From NCBI GenBank assembly GCA_000733355.1, contig JNVV01000009.1:1007605-1071604 (forward strand): a stretch of DNA of 64,000 nucleotides, read 5' to 3'. Below, in pieces: positions 10,555 through 21,785 of the stretch. The translations under genes were made by a program, and so were the position numbers. Under the pieces are notes generated by a model. It saw nothing but the letters and a program-made list of their open reading frames with translations. It did not search any database and was not told where the DNA came from. The DNA comes from Falciphora oryzae (Eukaryota > Ascomycota > Sordariomycetes > Magnaporthales > Magnaporthaceae). The stretch's first letter is position 1; each line of letters begins with the position of its first letter.

Positions 10555-11485
10555 GTCTTTCAGCTTGTTCTGGTGTATTGTAACCTTTGCCACGACCTTT
10601 CTCTGCTTGTCCTGAGGGTCGCGGACAACAGCCAAGCGGATTTGACTGTAGGAAAATTCGAATAGGGTGCCTGGTCGAAAGCCGCCTATGCTGGCCATGA
10701 GGATGACCGAGTGCAAAGCGACTCGAGTCCTGCGGCTACATGGAATGTCGCTTGCGCGAGTCCACAGTGTGCTGAGGAGAAGGAGGATATCCCGGTCGGT
10801 TATTTCGGTTTTGATGAACGTCTGCCTAGTAGTAAGGCCGTATTTGCTGCTTAGATCCGTCGCAATCTACTGCCGTATGTTTATTTATTTATTTCTGTTA
10901 GCAGGTTATAGGATGAAAAAAGGGCAGAAAAAGAGGGACGGATTTAACGTACGCGAGAAATCTCCCATACGGGCCCGGATCCACGATCGCCATGATTACA
11001 CTGCAATGTCCACAGGCTAGCCTCGCTGGGTTCGGCACCTCTTTTTTTACGGAAGACAGTATCATTGACCGCCAGCACAAGAGTTTTCCATAGATTTCGA
11101 ACCGTATAAGCTGTTTGTACCGATCGCTTGAGCTTCGTTTCCTCCGGGCCGAGGCATAGGACGGGCCGCTCGGAGAATTTGACGTAATTTTCGAGGAAGA
11201 TTCGGTAGTAGTCCTTCGCCTCGGTCTTGTTGTGGCATAAACCAAACCAGATCGAATCTGGATCTATCCCGAAAGCGTCTTTAAAGAACCTAAACAATGA
11301 AACATTAATTAATAGAGGGGGAAAAAAGAAAGGGAGGAGGGAAGGGCCAAGGGGAGACGTACATCGTCCATGACTTCATTACTACCTCTTTTGCACGGCG
11401 AAACCTTTCGCTGCCCTTGCGTGTCTCACGCAAAGGCTCCTCGGCGAGCCTTGAGAGGCTCGCAAGAGCATTTCGGCGTTTCTTT
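10555..11485 (-). pseudogene. DUF3435 tyrosine recombinase, main part
   Basis: Minus-strand exons are 11485-11363, 11289-10953 and 10866-10555. The introns are 73 bp (GTACGT...TTTAG) and 86 bp (GTACGT...TAG, with CTAAC inside). Frame is kept and there are no internal stops. Family landmarks are DPDSIWFGLCHNKTEAKDYY, QTAYTVRNLWKTL, GSGPVWEIS, SSKYGLTTR and IGGFRPGTLFEF; the last is the box with the first catalytic Arg. It then has LAVVRDPQDKQRK and HQNKLK. DUF3435 proteins are YR-superfamily recombinases, and the subset called captains move Starship elements. Here about 282 codons survive (with the first exon at 18478-18551). The frame stops at a miniature LTR at 10554, so the later catalytic His, Arg and Tyr are missing. 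Confidence 0.8.
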
Positions 11486-11490
11486 TCTGC

Positions 11491-11785
11491 TGTAACAAGG
11501 GGTCAAAGACGGCTTGGAGAAAGAATCTCTAGATTGCAGATAATCTTTCTATGGGCTCAAAAGATGCTTGAGGAGGAAGGAATCTTTCGTGAAGGACATA
11601 GGAGATGGCAGGGTTTATATAAACCCTTTGTAATCCGTGCGAAGTATCAAGTACATGATTCACACTGCCTTCCGACCTTCACCGCTTGGCCTTAGGGCCG
11701 TTGACCGCCTATGCGGGTTTTCGACCCTCCGTAAGGCCGACTCGTGATGCCGATTAGTTAGGTCCACGGGTTCTTCCGTGTGACA
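11491..11785 (-). repeat. Gypsy-1 3' LTR
   Basis: Left copy of the 295-bp LTR; a purine tract adjoins its right edge. TSD TCTGC lies at 11486-11490. A TATATAAA motif is inside (near 11614). Confidence 0.93.
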
Positions 11786-11789
11786 CTAT

Positions 11790-14700
11790 CCTCCTTTTCC
11801 TAGGGCGCGTTTCGAAACCTTCCGAAGCCCGCTTAAGGGATGCGGCCGTGCCTATGTCTTATGGCACGCGGGGGTCCCTAAGCTTGTCGGGGTTAAGCCG
11901 ATGAAAAGCAATAACGTGCTGCTTAAATCCGTCGGTATCGAAATGCTCCCAAGGTTCCTACGTCCAATCCTTTTTGCGTAGGTAATCCTTCCACCGGACA
12001 AAGTAACGAACCTTTCCTCCTATATCCATGGAGTCCATAACCTTTTTTACAACGAAATCTCCTACAACCGAAAGGGCCTCCTGCAGTACCTGGTTAGGGT
12101 CAGGTCGTGCCTAAATACCAGAGCGGTAGGGCTCGATAAGGGATACGTGGAAAGCGTTATGGATTTTCCAGGCTTTAAATAAAGCCAGCCGTACCGCCGT
12201 AGGAAAGATAACCTTAAGGATTTGGAAGGGCCCGAGCATTTTGGCATCGAGTTTTTTGGCAAGGCGACGGGTTTTTATATGCCGGGCGTTTAGCATAACA
12301 AGCTGTCTTTCGGTAAGGACCGGCGAAGGGCCTTTCTTTTTGTCGGCCCAATGCTTCATCCGTTCCCGGGCTTTTTCGAGGTGCCGTTTGGCTTTTTCGT
12401 GCACCTGGGTCATCTAATGCCGGTAAAGTTGGCTTGCTGGATTGCGTACTCGTTCTGGGAGAAGGGGATTATTGGAAGCTGGGTGGTACCCGTAGTTGGC
12501 GAAAAAGGGAGTAATGGAAGTATTTGCCGAAAATATATTATTATAGGCAAATTCCGCCGTAGGTAACAGCTCGACCCAGTTAGTCATTTCGTAATTTACG
12601 AAAGATTTAAGGTAGGCTTCCAGGTTTTGGTTAAGCCTTTCGGTTTATCCATCCGTTTGGGGATGGAAGGCAGTGCTTATTTTTAGCTTAATGCCTACCA
12701 AACGGAGGAAATCTTTCCACAAATGGCTCGTAAATCTGGAATTTTTATTAGAGATAATATCCAGAGGCATACCGTACAGTCGCTAGTATTTTTTGGCGAA
12801 AATGCGGATAAGGTTATCCGATTTTTTACCCTCGATTTTGAGGGGGACGAAATGCGCCATTTTGGTAAAGGGGTTTACCATTACCCAGATTGAATCGCAC
12901 CTATCGCTTAAAGGGAGGTCCGTAATGAAGTTTATGGCCACCGTTTTCTAGGGCTGGTAATGCAGCTCCATAGGTTGTAGGGGTCCAAAGGGGGCATGCC
13001 TTGGGGCTTTATTGCGTTGGCACTCCAGGCATCCCCTTACGTATTCCCGGACTTTTGCCTCGATGTTGGGCCACTAGAAATGTCGTGTGATCAATTCCAG
13101 GGTTTTGTCCATGCCTATATATCCAGCGACTTTTGTGTTATATTCGGACTCGAGGACTTTTTTTTGCAGGGCCTCCGTTAGCACCCACAGCCTTTTTTTA
13201 TGATAAAGGAGGCCATCCTCAACTTTTTCACCCTTTTCGGGCTTTTGGAAGCGGCCCTGGTATTCGGAATCCGATATACCAGCTTATTTAACTTTGTTAG
13301 TAAATTCCGTAGCCCATTTTAGGATTGGAATACTGCAAAGCCGGCCTAGGGATAGGAGGAAAAAAGGTGCTTTTTGCGGCAAAGCTTCTTCCATAGGGTT
13401 ATTTTTTTGTCCTTCCAGGGCCGAAATTTTTGCTAGGAAGTGTTTTTTTTGCAAGATCGTCGTAATCGGCTGATCCTTACTCCCCCCTTTTTTAAGCTTG
13501 TGCTGGGGTAATTTCGATAGCATATCAGCCTTTTTATTTTGCTTTTTTAGCCGGTAGTTGATTATAAACCAATAACTAGCCAATTGTTGTGCCCATTTAG
13601 CTTACTTTCGATTAAGGACTTTAGCCGTTAGGAAATATTCGAGGTTCCGGTAATCCGTATAAACCTCTATCCGGTGCTTTGCCCCTTCGAGGTAATGCCT
13701 CCACCTAGCGAAACAATCGACGACTGCTAAAAGCTTTTTATCGTGGATTTCGTAGTTGATTTCGGCAGGTGACATTTTACGTGAATGGAAGGCAACGGGG
13801 TGCAGTTTATTGGTTTCGGGGTCCCTTTGGGATAGTACCCCTCCAAGGGCAAAGTCCGAAGCGTTTATTTCGATTTGCGCCGGGAAAAACGGATCGAAAT
13901 GCCGGAGTATCGGAAGCGAAACGAAAGCGACCTTAAAAGCCTCGAAGGCCTGGTCCATTTCGGGGGTCCATCGCTATTGGCTTTTGGGCAGGGCGTTAGC
14001 CGTCGTTATAGGCCTAACGATTTTGGAAAACCCTTTAATGAACCTCCTGTAAAAGTTGGCGAATCCAATAAAGGATTGGAAGTCCTTAAGGCATTTGGGG
14101 GCTTCCCATTGCATAATGGCGTCCACTTTATCCTTGGACATTGCGATGCCGTCGGGTCCTATTATGTGACCAAGGAATTCGACTTCGTGCACCCCCCAAA
14201 CGCATTTGCAAGGGGCCACGGCTAGGTTGTATTTGGTAAAGCGGCGAAGCACTTCTTTTACCAAATTATCGTATTGTTCCTTAGTTTTTGCGTATATTAA
14301 AAGGTCATCCAAATATACGAGGAGCCCGGCATCGATAAGGTTTATAAAGATATGGTTCATTATGCTTTGGAAGGTGGCGGGGGCGTTGATAAGGCCTATA
14401 GGCATAACCGTGAATTCGAAGACGCCGTATTTGCAACGGAAGGCCGTAAACCATTCGTGCCCTTTTTTCATCCAAATCAAGTTAAACCCGGTTTTAAGGT
14501 CGATTTTCGTTTTCCATTTGGCATTCCGAAATCGATTTTAAAGCTCCGTAATAAACGGGATAAGGCACCGAATCGGAATCGTTTTAGCGTTTACGTCCCT
14601 ATAGTCGACCACCACCCTTAAGGGATCGAGGGGGTTTTTCTTTTTTGCGAACATAAAGGGCGAACTGTTAGCAGTTTTGCATGGCCTAACTTTGCCGGTT

Positions 14701-14990
14701 CGCACATGCTTTTCCAGCCAAGGCTTTAAAACGTCCAGCTCCCTTTAGCTCATTTGGTATAGGGGGCTATGGTTTAATTAAGCTCCTTTTTTTAGGTGAA
14801 TTTCGTGGTCCCAAGGCTGATGATCGGGAAAACGGGTAGCGGCCGCTTCCGTTATAATAGGAAGGAATTCCCTAAACTTTTCTGGTACCGATTCGAGGCC
14901 GTCCGAGTCTGCTTTGGCCACTTCCTTAGGGGAAGGAATACTATGCCCGTACTTAATGGCTGCAATAATTGCGGGTTCGACCGTTTTTAT
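11790..14990 (-). pseudogene. Gypsy-1 pol: RT, RNase H, integrase, chromodomain
   Basis: In order on the minus strand: reverse transcriptase (about 14760-13960) with IDLKTGFN, MPIGLINAPATFQ and an intact YLDD box near 14310; RNase H (13958-13602) with INASDFALGGVLSQ and YTDYRNLEYF; integrase (about 13280-12420) with a CLECQRNK zinc-site end and decayed DDE motifs (INFITDLP, NKNSRFTS); then a chromodomain (about 12065-11890) with VRYFVRWKDY and EPWEHF. The domain order RT-RH-IN-CHD marks a chromovirus. Chromodomains steer integration to chromatin marks. The Asp-to-Asn and Trp-to-stop changes are the kind RIP makes. Confidence 0.88.
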
Positions 14991-14999
14991 ATCCTCCCG

Positions 15000-17900
15000 A
15001 AGGCGTAAGCCTTTTAGGGGCCGTAAATCCTATAGCTTCCGGGCCCGGGGCTTGTTGCATTTCCGGCACTTGTCCGAATCCATGCGGATATCCCGAAGGT
15101 CGCGATCCAATAAACCCAACGGTGGGTGTTGCTTTTGCCATGCGAAGGGTAGGATAACGTCGCAATCTGGATCCGTAGGACTAATTTCGAACGTTTCCGT
15201 AAAATAGTGCGTTTTGTGCCGGAGGGTAACGTCGACCACTAGTTGCTTTCCGGCTTTTGGTTCGACCGCCTTTAAAAAGGTAGTTATAATGCGGGGAATA
15301 GCTTTGTCGACTAAATGCCTTGGAAGCTGTTTGGCTATTTTGTCCGAAATAACCTTCGTATCGCTACCTCCGTTCAAAAGGACCCGAATAGGTATCTCCT
15401 TCGATCCTTTTGCCCGTATATATATACGGAGGATCGGCCTTGCGAGCTCTTTATCCGTTAGGGGCCTTCGGGCAGCAGCGATAGTCGATGGTTGTCAACA
15501 GTTATCGTCCGATTCCGAATTTGACAATTTAAAGATTCGTGTTTCGCTTGGGGCTTTCGAAACGAAGCCTGCAATTTTAGCCCTTTTAGCCTGTGGCTGT
15601 TCCTCTTGTTCGTCCGTCGCAAGGCGTTTAAGGATAGATTTGGCGCCGGCCGTTTTTGCCGGTGCAGGAGGGAGTTCTTTGCCGTTGGTGTCCTTTTTGG
15701 CGTAGCATTCTAACGTGTGGTGCCCTTCTCTTCCACAGCGCCAGCAGTCGGCTTTGGCCAACTTTCGTGCGTCGATATCGCGTTATTCGACCCCTTCGAG
15801 TGCCAGTTTGGTCGTAGTCCAAACGTTACTTTTTTTGTTAGCAGCTTTATCGTTGGCTTTCTTTCCGGAACGGGAGCTTGAGGATGGATTTGGGTTCCTG
15901 TTGGAGCTTTTGCCGCGGCGACGGCCCGCGTTCGAGCGCTTTTGATTCGAAGCGGGCTCGTCTTTTCCCTTTTCCTTTTGGCCCGTTTTTTGCATTAAAG
16001 CCTTAATGGAGGCTTTATTTGCGAGCTTTTGCTCGTAAGTGATCCCTGCTTCCTGGAAGGCTTCGAGGAATTCGGCGTCGTCCGTAGGGATTCGACCCTT
16101 ATTAGTATATACCAAATCGGCGATACCTTCGGGTAGCGAGGATCGGACGAAATCCCGGAAGGTCGTGCCGGTTTATCGGGTAGTGATATTGTACTGCCCC
16201 AGCTTTGTTAGGTAGCCGACGATATCGCCGTTGTACTTTAGGGACCGGAGCTTTTTGGCATCAGTTCGTTTTTCGTTAGGGTCCTTATAGTGCTCCTTTA
16301 GCGACGAAGCGTATCCTTTCCAGGAATTTTGAACGTTTATGGATTCCAATGAACGTGCTTTAGCTACGTGCCATTGGAGAGCGGCTCCTTTTAGGAGGGA
16401 CCCGACCCAAGTGATGCGGTGTGGGTTACCAGTGAAGCTTTGGGGGCAGGCGTTTATATAAGTTTGTACCACGAACTACTAGTTTTTAAATTTAGTGCGA
16501 TCCCTTTCGAAAGCGCTAGGGGCTTTGAGTTGTACGGGGTTGACCATAAAGACCGTGCTTTGGGGAGTTCCCTTAGGGGGTTGCGAAGCCTTATCGTTTG
16601 GCGGAGAGGGTGATCGGAATAGCCGTAGCTTTCGGTTAGGAGGTCGCGGTGGCAGGTTATTATCGCTATTATCCGATTCCGAAGAGTTCGAAAAGTCCGG
16701 ATTACCGGCGGGTTGTCCTTGTGTCCGTCCCGGCGTAATGCCTATGCGGGCCTGGTTTGTTCGGGTTTGTGAATCCCTTAGGGTCCTTTCCATTTGTGCG
16801 GCCAGCAAGCCGGCGTTCGATCCGACGATCCGTTCCCGCGCTATCGAGCTTGTTTATTTAAAAGCGGAAGGCGGAAGTATATCGGTATTAACTTCGGCTT
16901 TGTTTTCCCTAATAGGGACGGGTACGTCTTAAAGAAAGCTTCGGTTTAATCCGGGTTGTTAAGACGATCGTTGCAGGGCCGAAAGTACAGTAGCTGATTT
17001 AGGCCGCTTTTTTTGTGCTGCAAGCCGCCGGCTTTCCCGTACGGCGTCCTTAACAAGCTGGTGAGTTTGAGCTAATATGCGTCGTTTGGTTTCGGTGAGG
17101 GCTTCGGGCGAAATATGCTCCTTGGTTAGGAGATCCTGGATTTGGGCATCTTTATTAACGGCCCAGTTGGAAACTCCCTTTTCGAAGGTGGAAAGTCGGG
17201 CTTGTAGGTTTTGCAGGTGGGTTTGTTGGGCCCGAGTAACGTCCCGGAGCTAAATTAGGGCCTCCGAACGGATTTGTTGCTTTTCGGCCAAAGTGGCGAC
17301 CGTGGCCCAGACTTGTTGTGCAAATGCTTGGCTTTTTCCGATAATCCGTTGCCGGAATGCCTTTTGTTAATCGGCGGAAGCGATTAGGCCTTTTTTATAT
17401 AAGGAAACGACGGTATGGTACGCGTGGGTGATGCGGTCGTAATGGGTCCCGATTTCGCGGATTTGTTCCCGATCGGCGAGAATTTCCTAGCTTACATTTC
17501 GGGATAGGGCTGAAATTGCTTCGTGCGTACTGATGAATTCCCGCTGGATTTCGGTCATCCAGCCCGGGGGATCCTGAAGGCGTCCCACGGATATAAGGGC
17601 TTGTTGTTCGAGGGCTATGTTAAAGGGGGGTGCCGAATAAAGGATAAGTGCCCCCTGATCGTTAAGCATAGGGGTATTTTGACGTTTTTCCGGTGCAGAC
17701 CGGGAGGGGCTTTCGGGGGCTTTTCCGGCCGCTTTCCCAGATTGGGCCGGCATAGTATCGGCAGGCATACCGGAATCGCTAGGCAAAAAAGGGGATTCCG
17801 TTGATTCCACGGCCGATATGCCAAAATCGCTTGGTAAGGAAGGAGATGTCGTTGCAGACGAGATGAGGGGGTCCGGTTCCCTGTATTCCTGGGCAGCGTA

Positions 17901-18083
17901 AAGTTCTAAGGGTACAAAGGAGATTTTCCGGCCTTTTTTGGAGTCCCGTGATTTCGCTAGGGCGATTGGGAGGGTGAAACGACCCTTCTGTATATTCTTT
18001 TCGCTTTCACCCGTTCGAGAACACCGGTGACAGTCAAAGTGTCTGTGGTGTGGCCCCAGGGTTTTATTCGCTAAAGAAGGCAA
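15000..18083 (-). pseudogene. Gypsy-1 gag and protease region
   Basis: The minus-strand frames start with a Ser/Pro-rich N-terminus (from 18083). They continue through a retrotransposon gag core (16472-16173, with WVGSLLKGAALQWH and LKEHYKDPNEKR) and a CCHC zinc knuckle (CWRCGREGHHTLEC, near 15745). A protease-like part follows (15377-15030), where a GGSDTKVIS stretch stands in for the catalytic D-S/T-G site. Gag packages the element RNA and the protease matures the polyprotein. Frames are cut by TAA/TAG codons throughout. Confidence 0.8.
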
Positions 18084-18182
18084 CAGTTGGGGCTTAGGGG
18101 TACCGATTGACAGGGCCTTTCCAGAGCTTAGGAGGAAAGATAGTGAGGCTTCCGTTAGGGGGCAGAGCGTAGAAAGATTATT

Positions 18183-18477
18183 TGTAACAAGGGGTTAAAG
18201 ACGGCTTGGAGAAAGAATCTTTAGATTGCAGATAATCTTTTTATGGGCTCAAGAGATGTTTGAGGAGGAAGGAATCTTTCGTGAAGGACATAGGAGATGG
18301 CAGGGTTTATATAGACCCTTTGTGATCCGTGCGAAGTATCGAGTACATGATTCACACTGCCTTCCGACCTTCACCGTTTGGCCTTAGGGCCGTTGACCGC
18401 CTATGCGGGTTTTCGACCCTCCGTGAGGCCGACTCGTGATGCCGACTAGTTAGGTCCACGGGTTCTTCCGTGTGACA
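18183..18477 (-). repeat. Gypsy-1 5' LTR
   Basis: Right copy of the LTR with the same ends as the left one; TSD TCTGC follows at 18478-18482. As the element reads leftward this is the promoter LTR. Confidence 0.93.
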
Positions 18478-18551
18478 TCTGCTCGGCTGGCCCGAAAGTC
18501 CCGCACCGGCGTCGTGGTCGTGACGGACGTATCGGCTGGTAAAGGCGCCAT
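18478..18551 (-). pseudogene. DUF3435 recombinase, N-terminal piece
   Basis: Starting at an ATG at 18551-18549, 24 codons lead up to the Gypsy element's target duplication. Allowing for the duplicated TCTGC, the frame continues exactly at 11485 on the far side (RASRAE then KKRRNALASLSRLAEEPL), the usual N-terminus of DUF3435 proteins. The Gypsy element therefore landed inside the first exon. The gene's 5' side faces higher coordinates. Confidence 0.75.
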
Positions 18552-18895
18552 CGCGTCTGTTCTTACTGCCGGTCAACCACAGCGATGTAAATGCAGAAAA
18601 AACCTTTTTGCTTCAGGTGGCGGAAGGAATGATTTTGACGGTGGAGGGGAGGGTGACTGCCGTTCGACTCGGTGTCGACGGGAGTGAAGGGGAAGGGGAA
18701 GGCAGGCGGCACTCCTTCCTTGTATTCCTACTCCTTTTCCCAATCGTCGAAAAGAGCGACCCAACGGCCCTTTTGCTTGCGTGAAAGCTTTCCATGGCAG
18801 GCGGCAGGACCAAGGGCAGCGGGGTGGGTGGTGGACGGTCCTGTTGGTGGCGGCCTGGATCCTCGTAAACAGAAACCAGTTTTCTGGCGTTTGTT
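18552..18895. other. 5' flank of DUF3435 gene, no gene seen
   Basis: This lies immediately upstream (transcriptionally) of the DUF3435 start. If that gene were a Starship captain, the element's 5' edge would be expected near here, but I cannot identify terminal repeats or a target site. Confidence 0.3.
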
Positions 18896-19307
18896 ATGGC
18901 GTGGCGTGAGGTCTGGCTGACTCAGCCATGCACGTGCCCCAACGCCTGGCGTTCAAGTGCGGGACACGAGCACCGCCATCATGTAGATTCCCTCTCCACC
19001 TTCAATTCCAAGGTCTATTTGGTAGATTACACGGTTCCGTTGTCCCGGTCCATAACATAATCCTCTTTTTTTTTTTTCTTTTGCCCGTTCCCGGGTCGTA
19101 GGGGACAGTACATTTTTATAGATTTGTGCTACTCTTAAAGAGTATGTTGGAACCTTTTAGCATTTTCTATTGATTCATAGTGGCGAACGCGTTTTGCTAC
19201 AGCATGGCAGAGGGAATTTACAAGATACATGAGCTTATGCCTTGCATTTGAACGCCAGGCGTTAGGCATGTGCATGGCTGAAACAGACAGGCCTCATGCC
19301 ACACCAT
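18896..19307. mobile_element. MITE-like element with about 65-bp inverted repeats
   Basis: The left end (18896-18960) and the reverse complement of the right end (19243-19307) match over about 65 bp. Shared segments are ATGG(C/T)GTGGC, TCAGCCATGCAC and the strictly conserved AACGCCTGGCGTTCAA; differences are mostly transitions. The 412-bp body is AT-rich with a T run and no coding frame. No clear target duplication is visible. AACGCCTGGCGTT is itself a palindrome within each arm. Confidence 0.65.
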
Positions 19308-19548
19308 GACTGTTTAGAAGTGGTGGGAAAGAGGAAAAGAGACGCGCAGCACCGATCCGATCGACAAGTTTGAGGGTTGCTTTGGTGGATCGAGGGTTCG
19401 TGTCACAGTTCGGCAAAGGGAAGCCCTCCCCTCCTAGACCAAAAGGACGACAAGAACAAGTTGACACTTGTTTCGAGTTCGAGGGCTATAATGGCCATGG
19501 CGTTGAGCTACAGCGGCGTGCCATAACAGTTCGTCATCTGAGCCCACG

Positions 19549-19705
19549 TGTTATGGTGCGGCGTGCCCTCCCGTGCACTGGCAGCCCTGACTCCAGTGGG
19601 CGGTTGGGTATATGAGACCCCTAAGCAATCCAGGCTGGCAGTCTGGATTGTTTTGGCTTTTTGGCTTATGTGGGAGGGGTTTCCATTTGTCGAACCGCCG
19701 TGATA
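19549..19705 (+). mobile_element. Solo LTR (157 bp, TSD CCACG)
   Basis: It begins TGTTATGGTGCGGCGTGCCC and ends CGCCGTGATA (ancestral TGACA by one transition). The 5-bp direct repeats CCACG at 19544-19548 and 19706-19710 flank it. The first 30 bp match the solo LTR at 51697-51837, so both belong to one LTR family. Confidence 0.75.
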
Positions 19706-19935
19706 CCACGGCTCCACTCCTGACTCAGGCCCTCCTACCAAACCTTTAGGGGCAAGTCAGAAAACGAATCGGAAGTGGGGTTATGGTACCAGGATGGGCC
19801 CCATTGGCCAGCAGTTCAGGTTTAGCAAATCACAATCACTCTCCTCGTTTCAATTGACCTTGATTATTGGGGATCCTCAAATACTAGAGAGGCAAGGCTG
19901 CAGTAGGGCAATTGACTATTATCACACCGTCTAGG

Positions 19936-20073
19936 TGTCTGGTATATGGAGGAGCAGAAAGATGGTATTCCGGTGCAGGCCAGGCCCGCAGGGCCGGCTG
20001 TGGGAGGTGGGGTTATCTAGTGCGGTGTGGGATCCAGGGTCACGTGCGGCTGGACCTCTTGCCGGCCGTGACA
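19936..20073. mobile_element. Decayed LTR-like fragment
   Basis: It shares an AGGCCCGCAGGGC segment, GTGGGGTTAT(A/C)TAGTGCG and a closing GGTCACGTG...GGC(C/T)GTGACA with the LTR-like block at 10401-10554. No target duplication was found. Confidence 0.4.
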
Positions 20074-21255
20074 ACTATCAAAAGCTAGAGGACAAAGGGA
20101 GGGTTCGGTGCCTTGCACCAAGACCACGCCAAGAGTTTTCTACCCTTTGCAGGCAGGCGGTCAGGGCCGGCAGAATTGGCGGGCCCACTTCCGCACGGGC
20201 CAACGCCTGCACCTTCGAAAACAGTGGGGTCAGGCCCGCCAGGCCCGCCACCCCATAACATTGATTAACAATCAGTCCTGACCAACACAACATCATTGGC
20301 CAGCTGTTAGAAGTTTGGGATCCCAATCACTCTCTAGTAGTCAAGCCAGCCCTCATATGTTTTAGTACTGGGAGAAAAGGCTTCCTCAAATGGACGGTTT
20401 TGCCTCCAAAAACGGACGCCTTTACTCCCGCACTCTAACCACTGTTCAAAGGACGTATCTGATGTCTCGAGCCCCTGGATCGGCGTGAGTCACCGTTTTC
20501 GAATTCCAACCAATACCAGTGGCCCGTGGCCCGCCCAAGTTGCAGGCTAATCGTAACATTTCCCCGCCTCACCCCTGCTCAGTGATGCTTAGCACCCTAT
20601 TAGAAGAATGCATGGCAACGTCCCCTCGCAACCAACATCGCCTTTCCGGTCAACTTTAGGCGATGTATGCCGCGGACGAGGAGTCGACCCGCAGCCAGGA
20701 TGGGGGACGAATGCAGATTGAACCCAGGGCCCGGTTTCTGACACCCCCTCCACTCCATTCTTTCGACGACTTGATTAGGCGCCCGGTTTCTGGCAACCCT
20801 CCGTTCGTTCCCTCGACGTCTAAACGACCGCTTCCTTCACGCATTGTCGCACAGGTGCCGTTGGTGGCCCTGCTGCCTCTGCCGTTTCTGTCGCCTCTGC
20901 CTCGCATCTGCTGCTGGGACATGGGGTTTCAATCCCCGTCCATCGTCCATATAGGGTCGCGACCGCCCAGTTCGACAGTTTTGTCCTCCTTTTCAACCTA
21001 ATCTTCTCAGCGCTCCTCATTCGCCTGATCCTGCCCGTAGCTATAATGCCGTCGAGGAAAAGCGCCGAGAAATTTCTCCGCGGGGAGGGAGAAAGAGACT
21101 TTGAACAATGCAATGAAGGAATGAGAAAGTGTGAACGTACTGTTAACCCCTGGAAACAGTGCGTCCCCAACTCCACCCCCACCCCCACTTTTTTCTCCCG
21201 GCGGACGTGATTCCTAGCCGTGGTTCTGCTGACACTTTGAAAACTTTAACCATGC
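20074..21255. other. No confident gene; degenerate third copy of the 5S-linked repeat
   Basis: About 20320-20480 retains GCC(A/C)TCA(T/C)ATGTTTT, GGGAGAAAA and AAAAACGGACGCCTTT from the repeat at 270-640. The rest, including open frames on both strands at 20656-21001, shows no recognisable domain. Confidence 0.35.
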
Positions 21256-21723
21256 AGGTCCAAGCGACCGAGTCAGCTGTGGGGGAACGATTTTTGCCGC
21301 TCGTATTTTGCTTGCCCTGATGAGCTGTCCGCCCAGCGCGACCTCCTCGTCCACGGCGGAGTGCTTGCCACTGCCGGCTACTGCGTGTTCTGCATGACAG
21401 ATAAATCACTGGCACCCAAAGCGCGACTCCGTCAGTTCTTGGATAAAGGTCCATAAAAGGAACATGTCCACCGCCATTACGAAAGATACGTCCAAATTGT
21501 CGACGATGGAAAGTCGTTGGCATCCCCTCAATGTGGGATCCGATATGATGCTACCTTCAGCTCGCCATCGTCTCTCAAACGCCGTGTGTCCCAATCCAAA
21601 GACAGAAATGCCGGAACGGGCGATATTTCTAGTTCGCCATCATCTTTGAACAACTACGGAGTAGAGGAATTCTTTGCATTAATTGTAAGCGACACCCCAT
21701 TGACCGAACGGGATATATACTAA
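21256..21723 (+). pseudogene. C2H2-type zinc-finger protein fragment
   Basis: The plus-strand frame ending at TAA 21721-21723 contains YCVFCMTDKSLAPKARLRQF, then HVHRHYERY and a Cys (PQCG). This C-x2-C...H-x3-H layout with a conserved R..QF spacer is typical of the C-terminal zinc-finger region of fungal DUF3435-type and related proteins. A TAA (KGP, stop, KEH) is one step from the Trp or Gln expected there. The remainder is Ser-rich. It could be the lost 3' part of a recombinase gene, but it lies on the opposite strand to the DUF3435 gene at 10.5-18.5 kb. Confidence 0.4.
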
Positions 21724-21776
21724 GGATAAAAATCACAGGATCCTGGAATAATTATGGGACAAAGCTGCGATTTCCC

Positions 21777-21785
21777 AGGTTCAAT
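21777..21785. repeat. Target-site duplication, left (AGGTTCAAT)
   Basis: Identical to 33934-33942. It directly precedes the terminal TAGTCTCAGTGCC. Confidence 0.85.

Larger units (their letters stand above)
11491..18477 (-). mobile_element. Complete Gypsy chromovirus LTR retrotransposon (Gypsy-1)
   Basis: The 6,987-bp element is bounded by two 295-bp LTRs (11491-11785 and 18183-18477) that begin TGTAACAAGG and end CGTGTGACA. It is flanked by the 5-bp target duplication TCTGC (11486-11490 and 18478-18482). A purine tract, GGAAAAGGAGGATAG on the minus strand, abuts the left LTR, so transcription runs leftward. The internal region encodes gag, protease, RT, RNase H, integrase and a chromodomain, all with TAA/TAG stops. 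The two LTRs differ at a modest number of sites, mainly transitions. It interrupts a DUF3435 gene. Confidence 0.93.

Noticed and set aside
20663..21001. 112-codon plus-strand frame
   Set aside because: Pro/Ser/Leu-rich with no domain, overlapped by an equally open minus-strand frame; not supportable as a gene.
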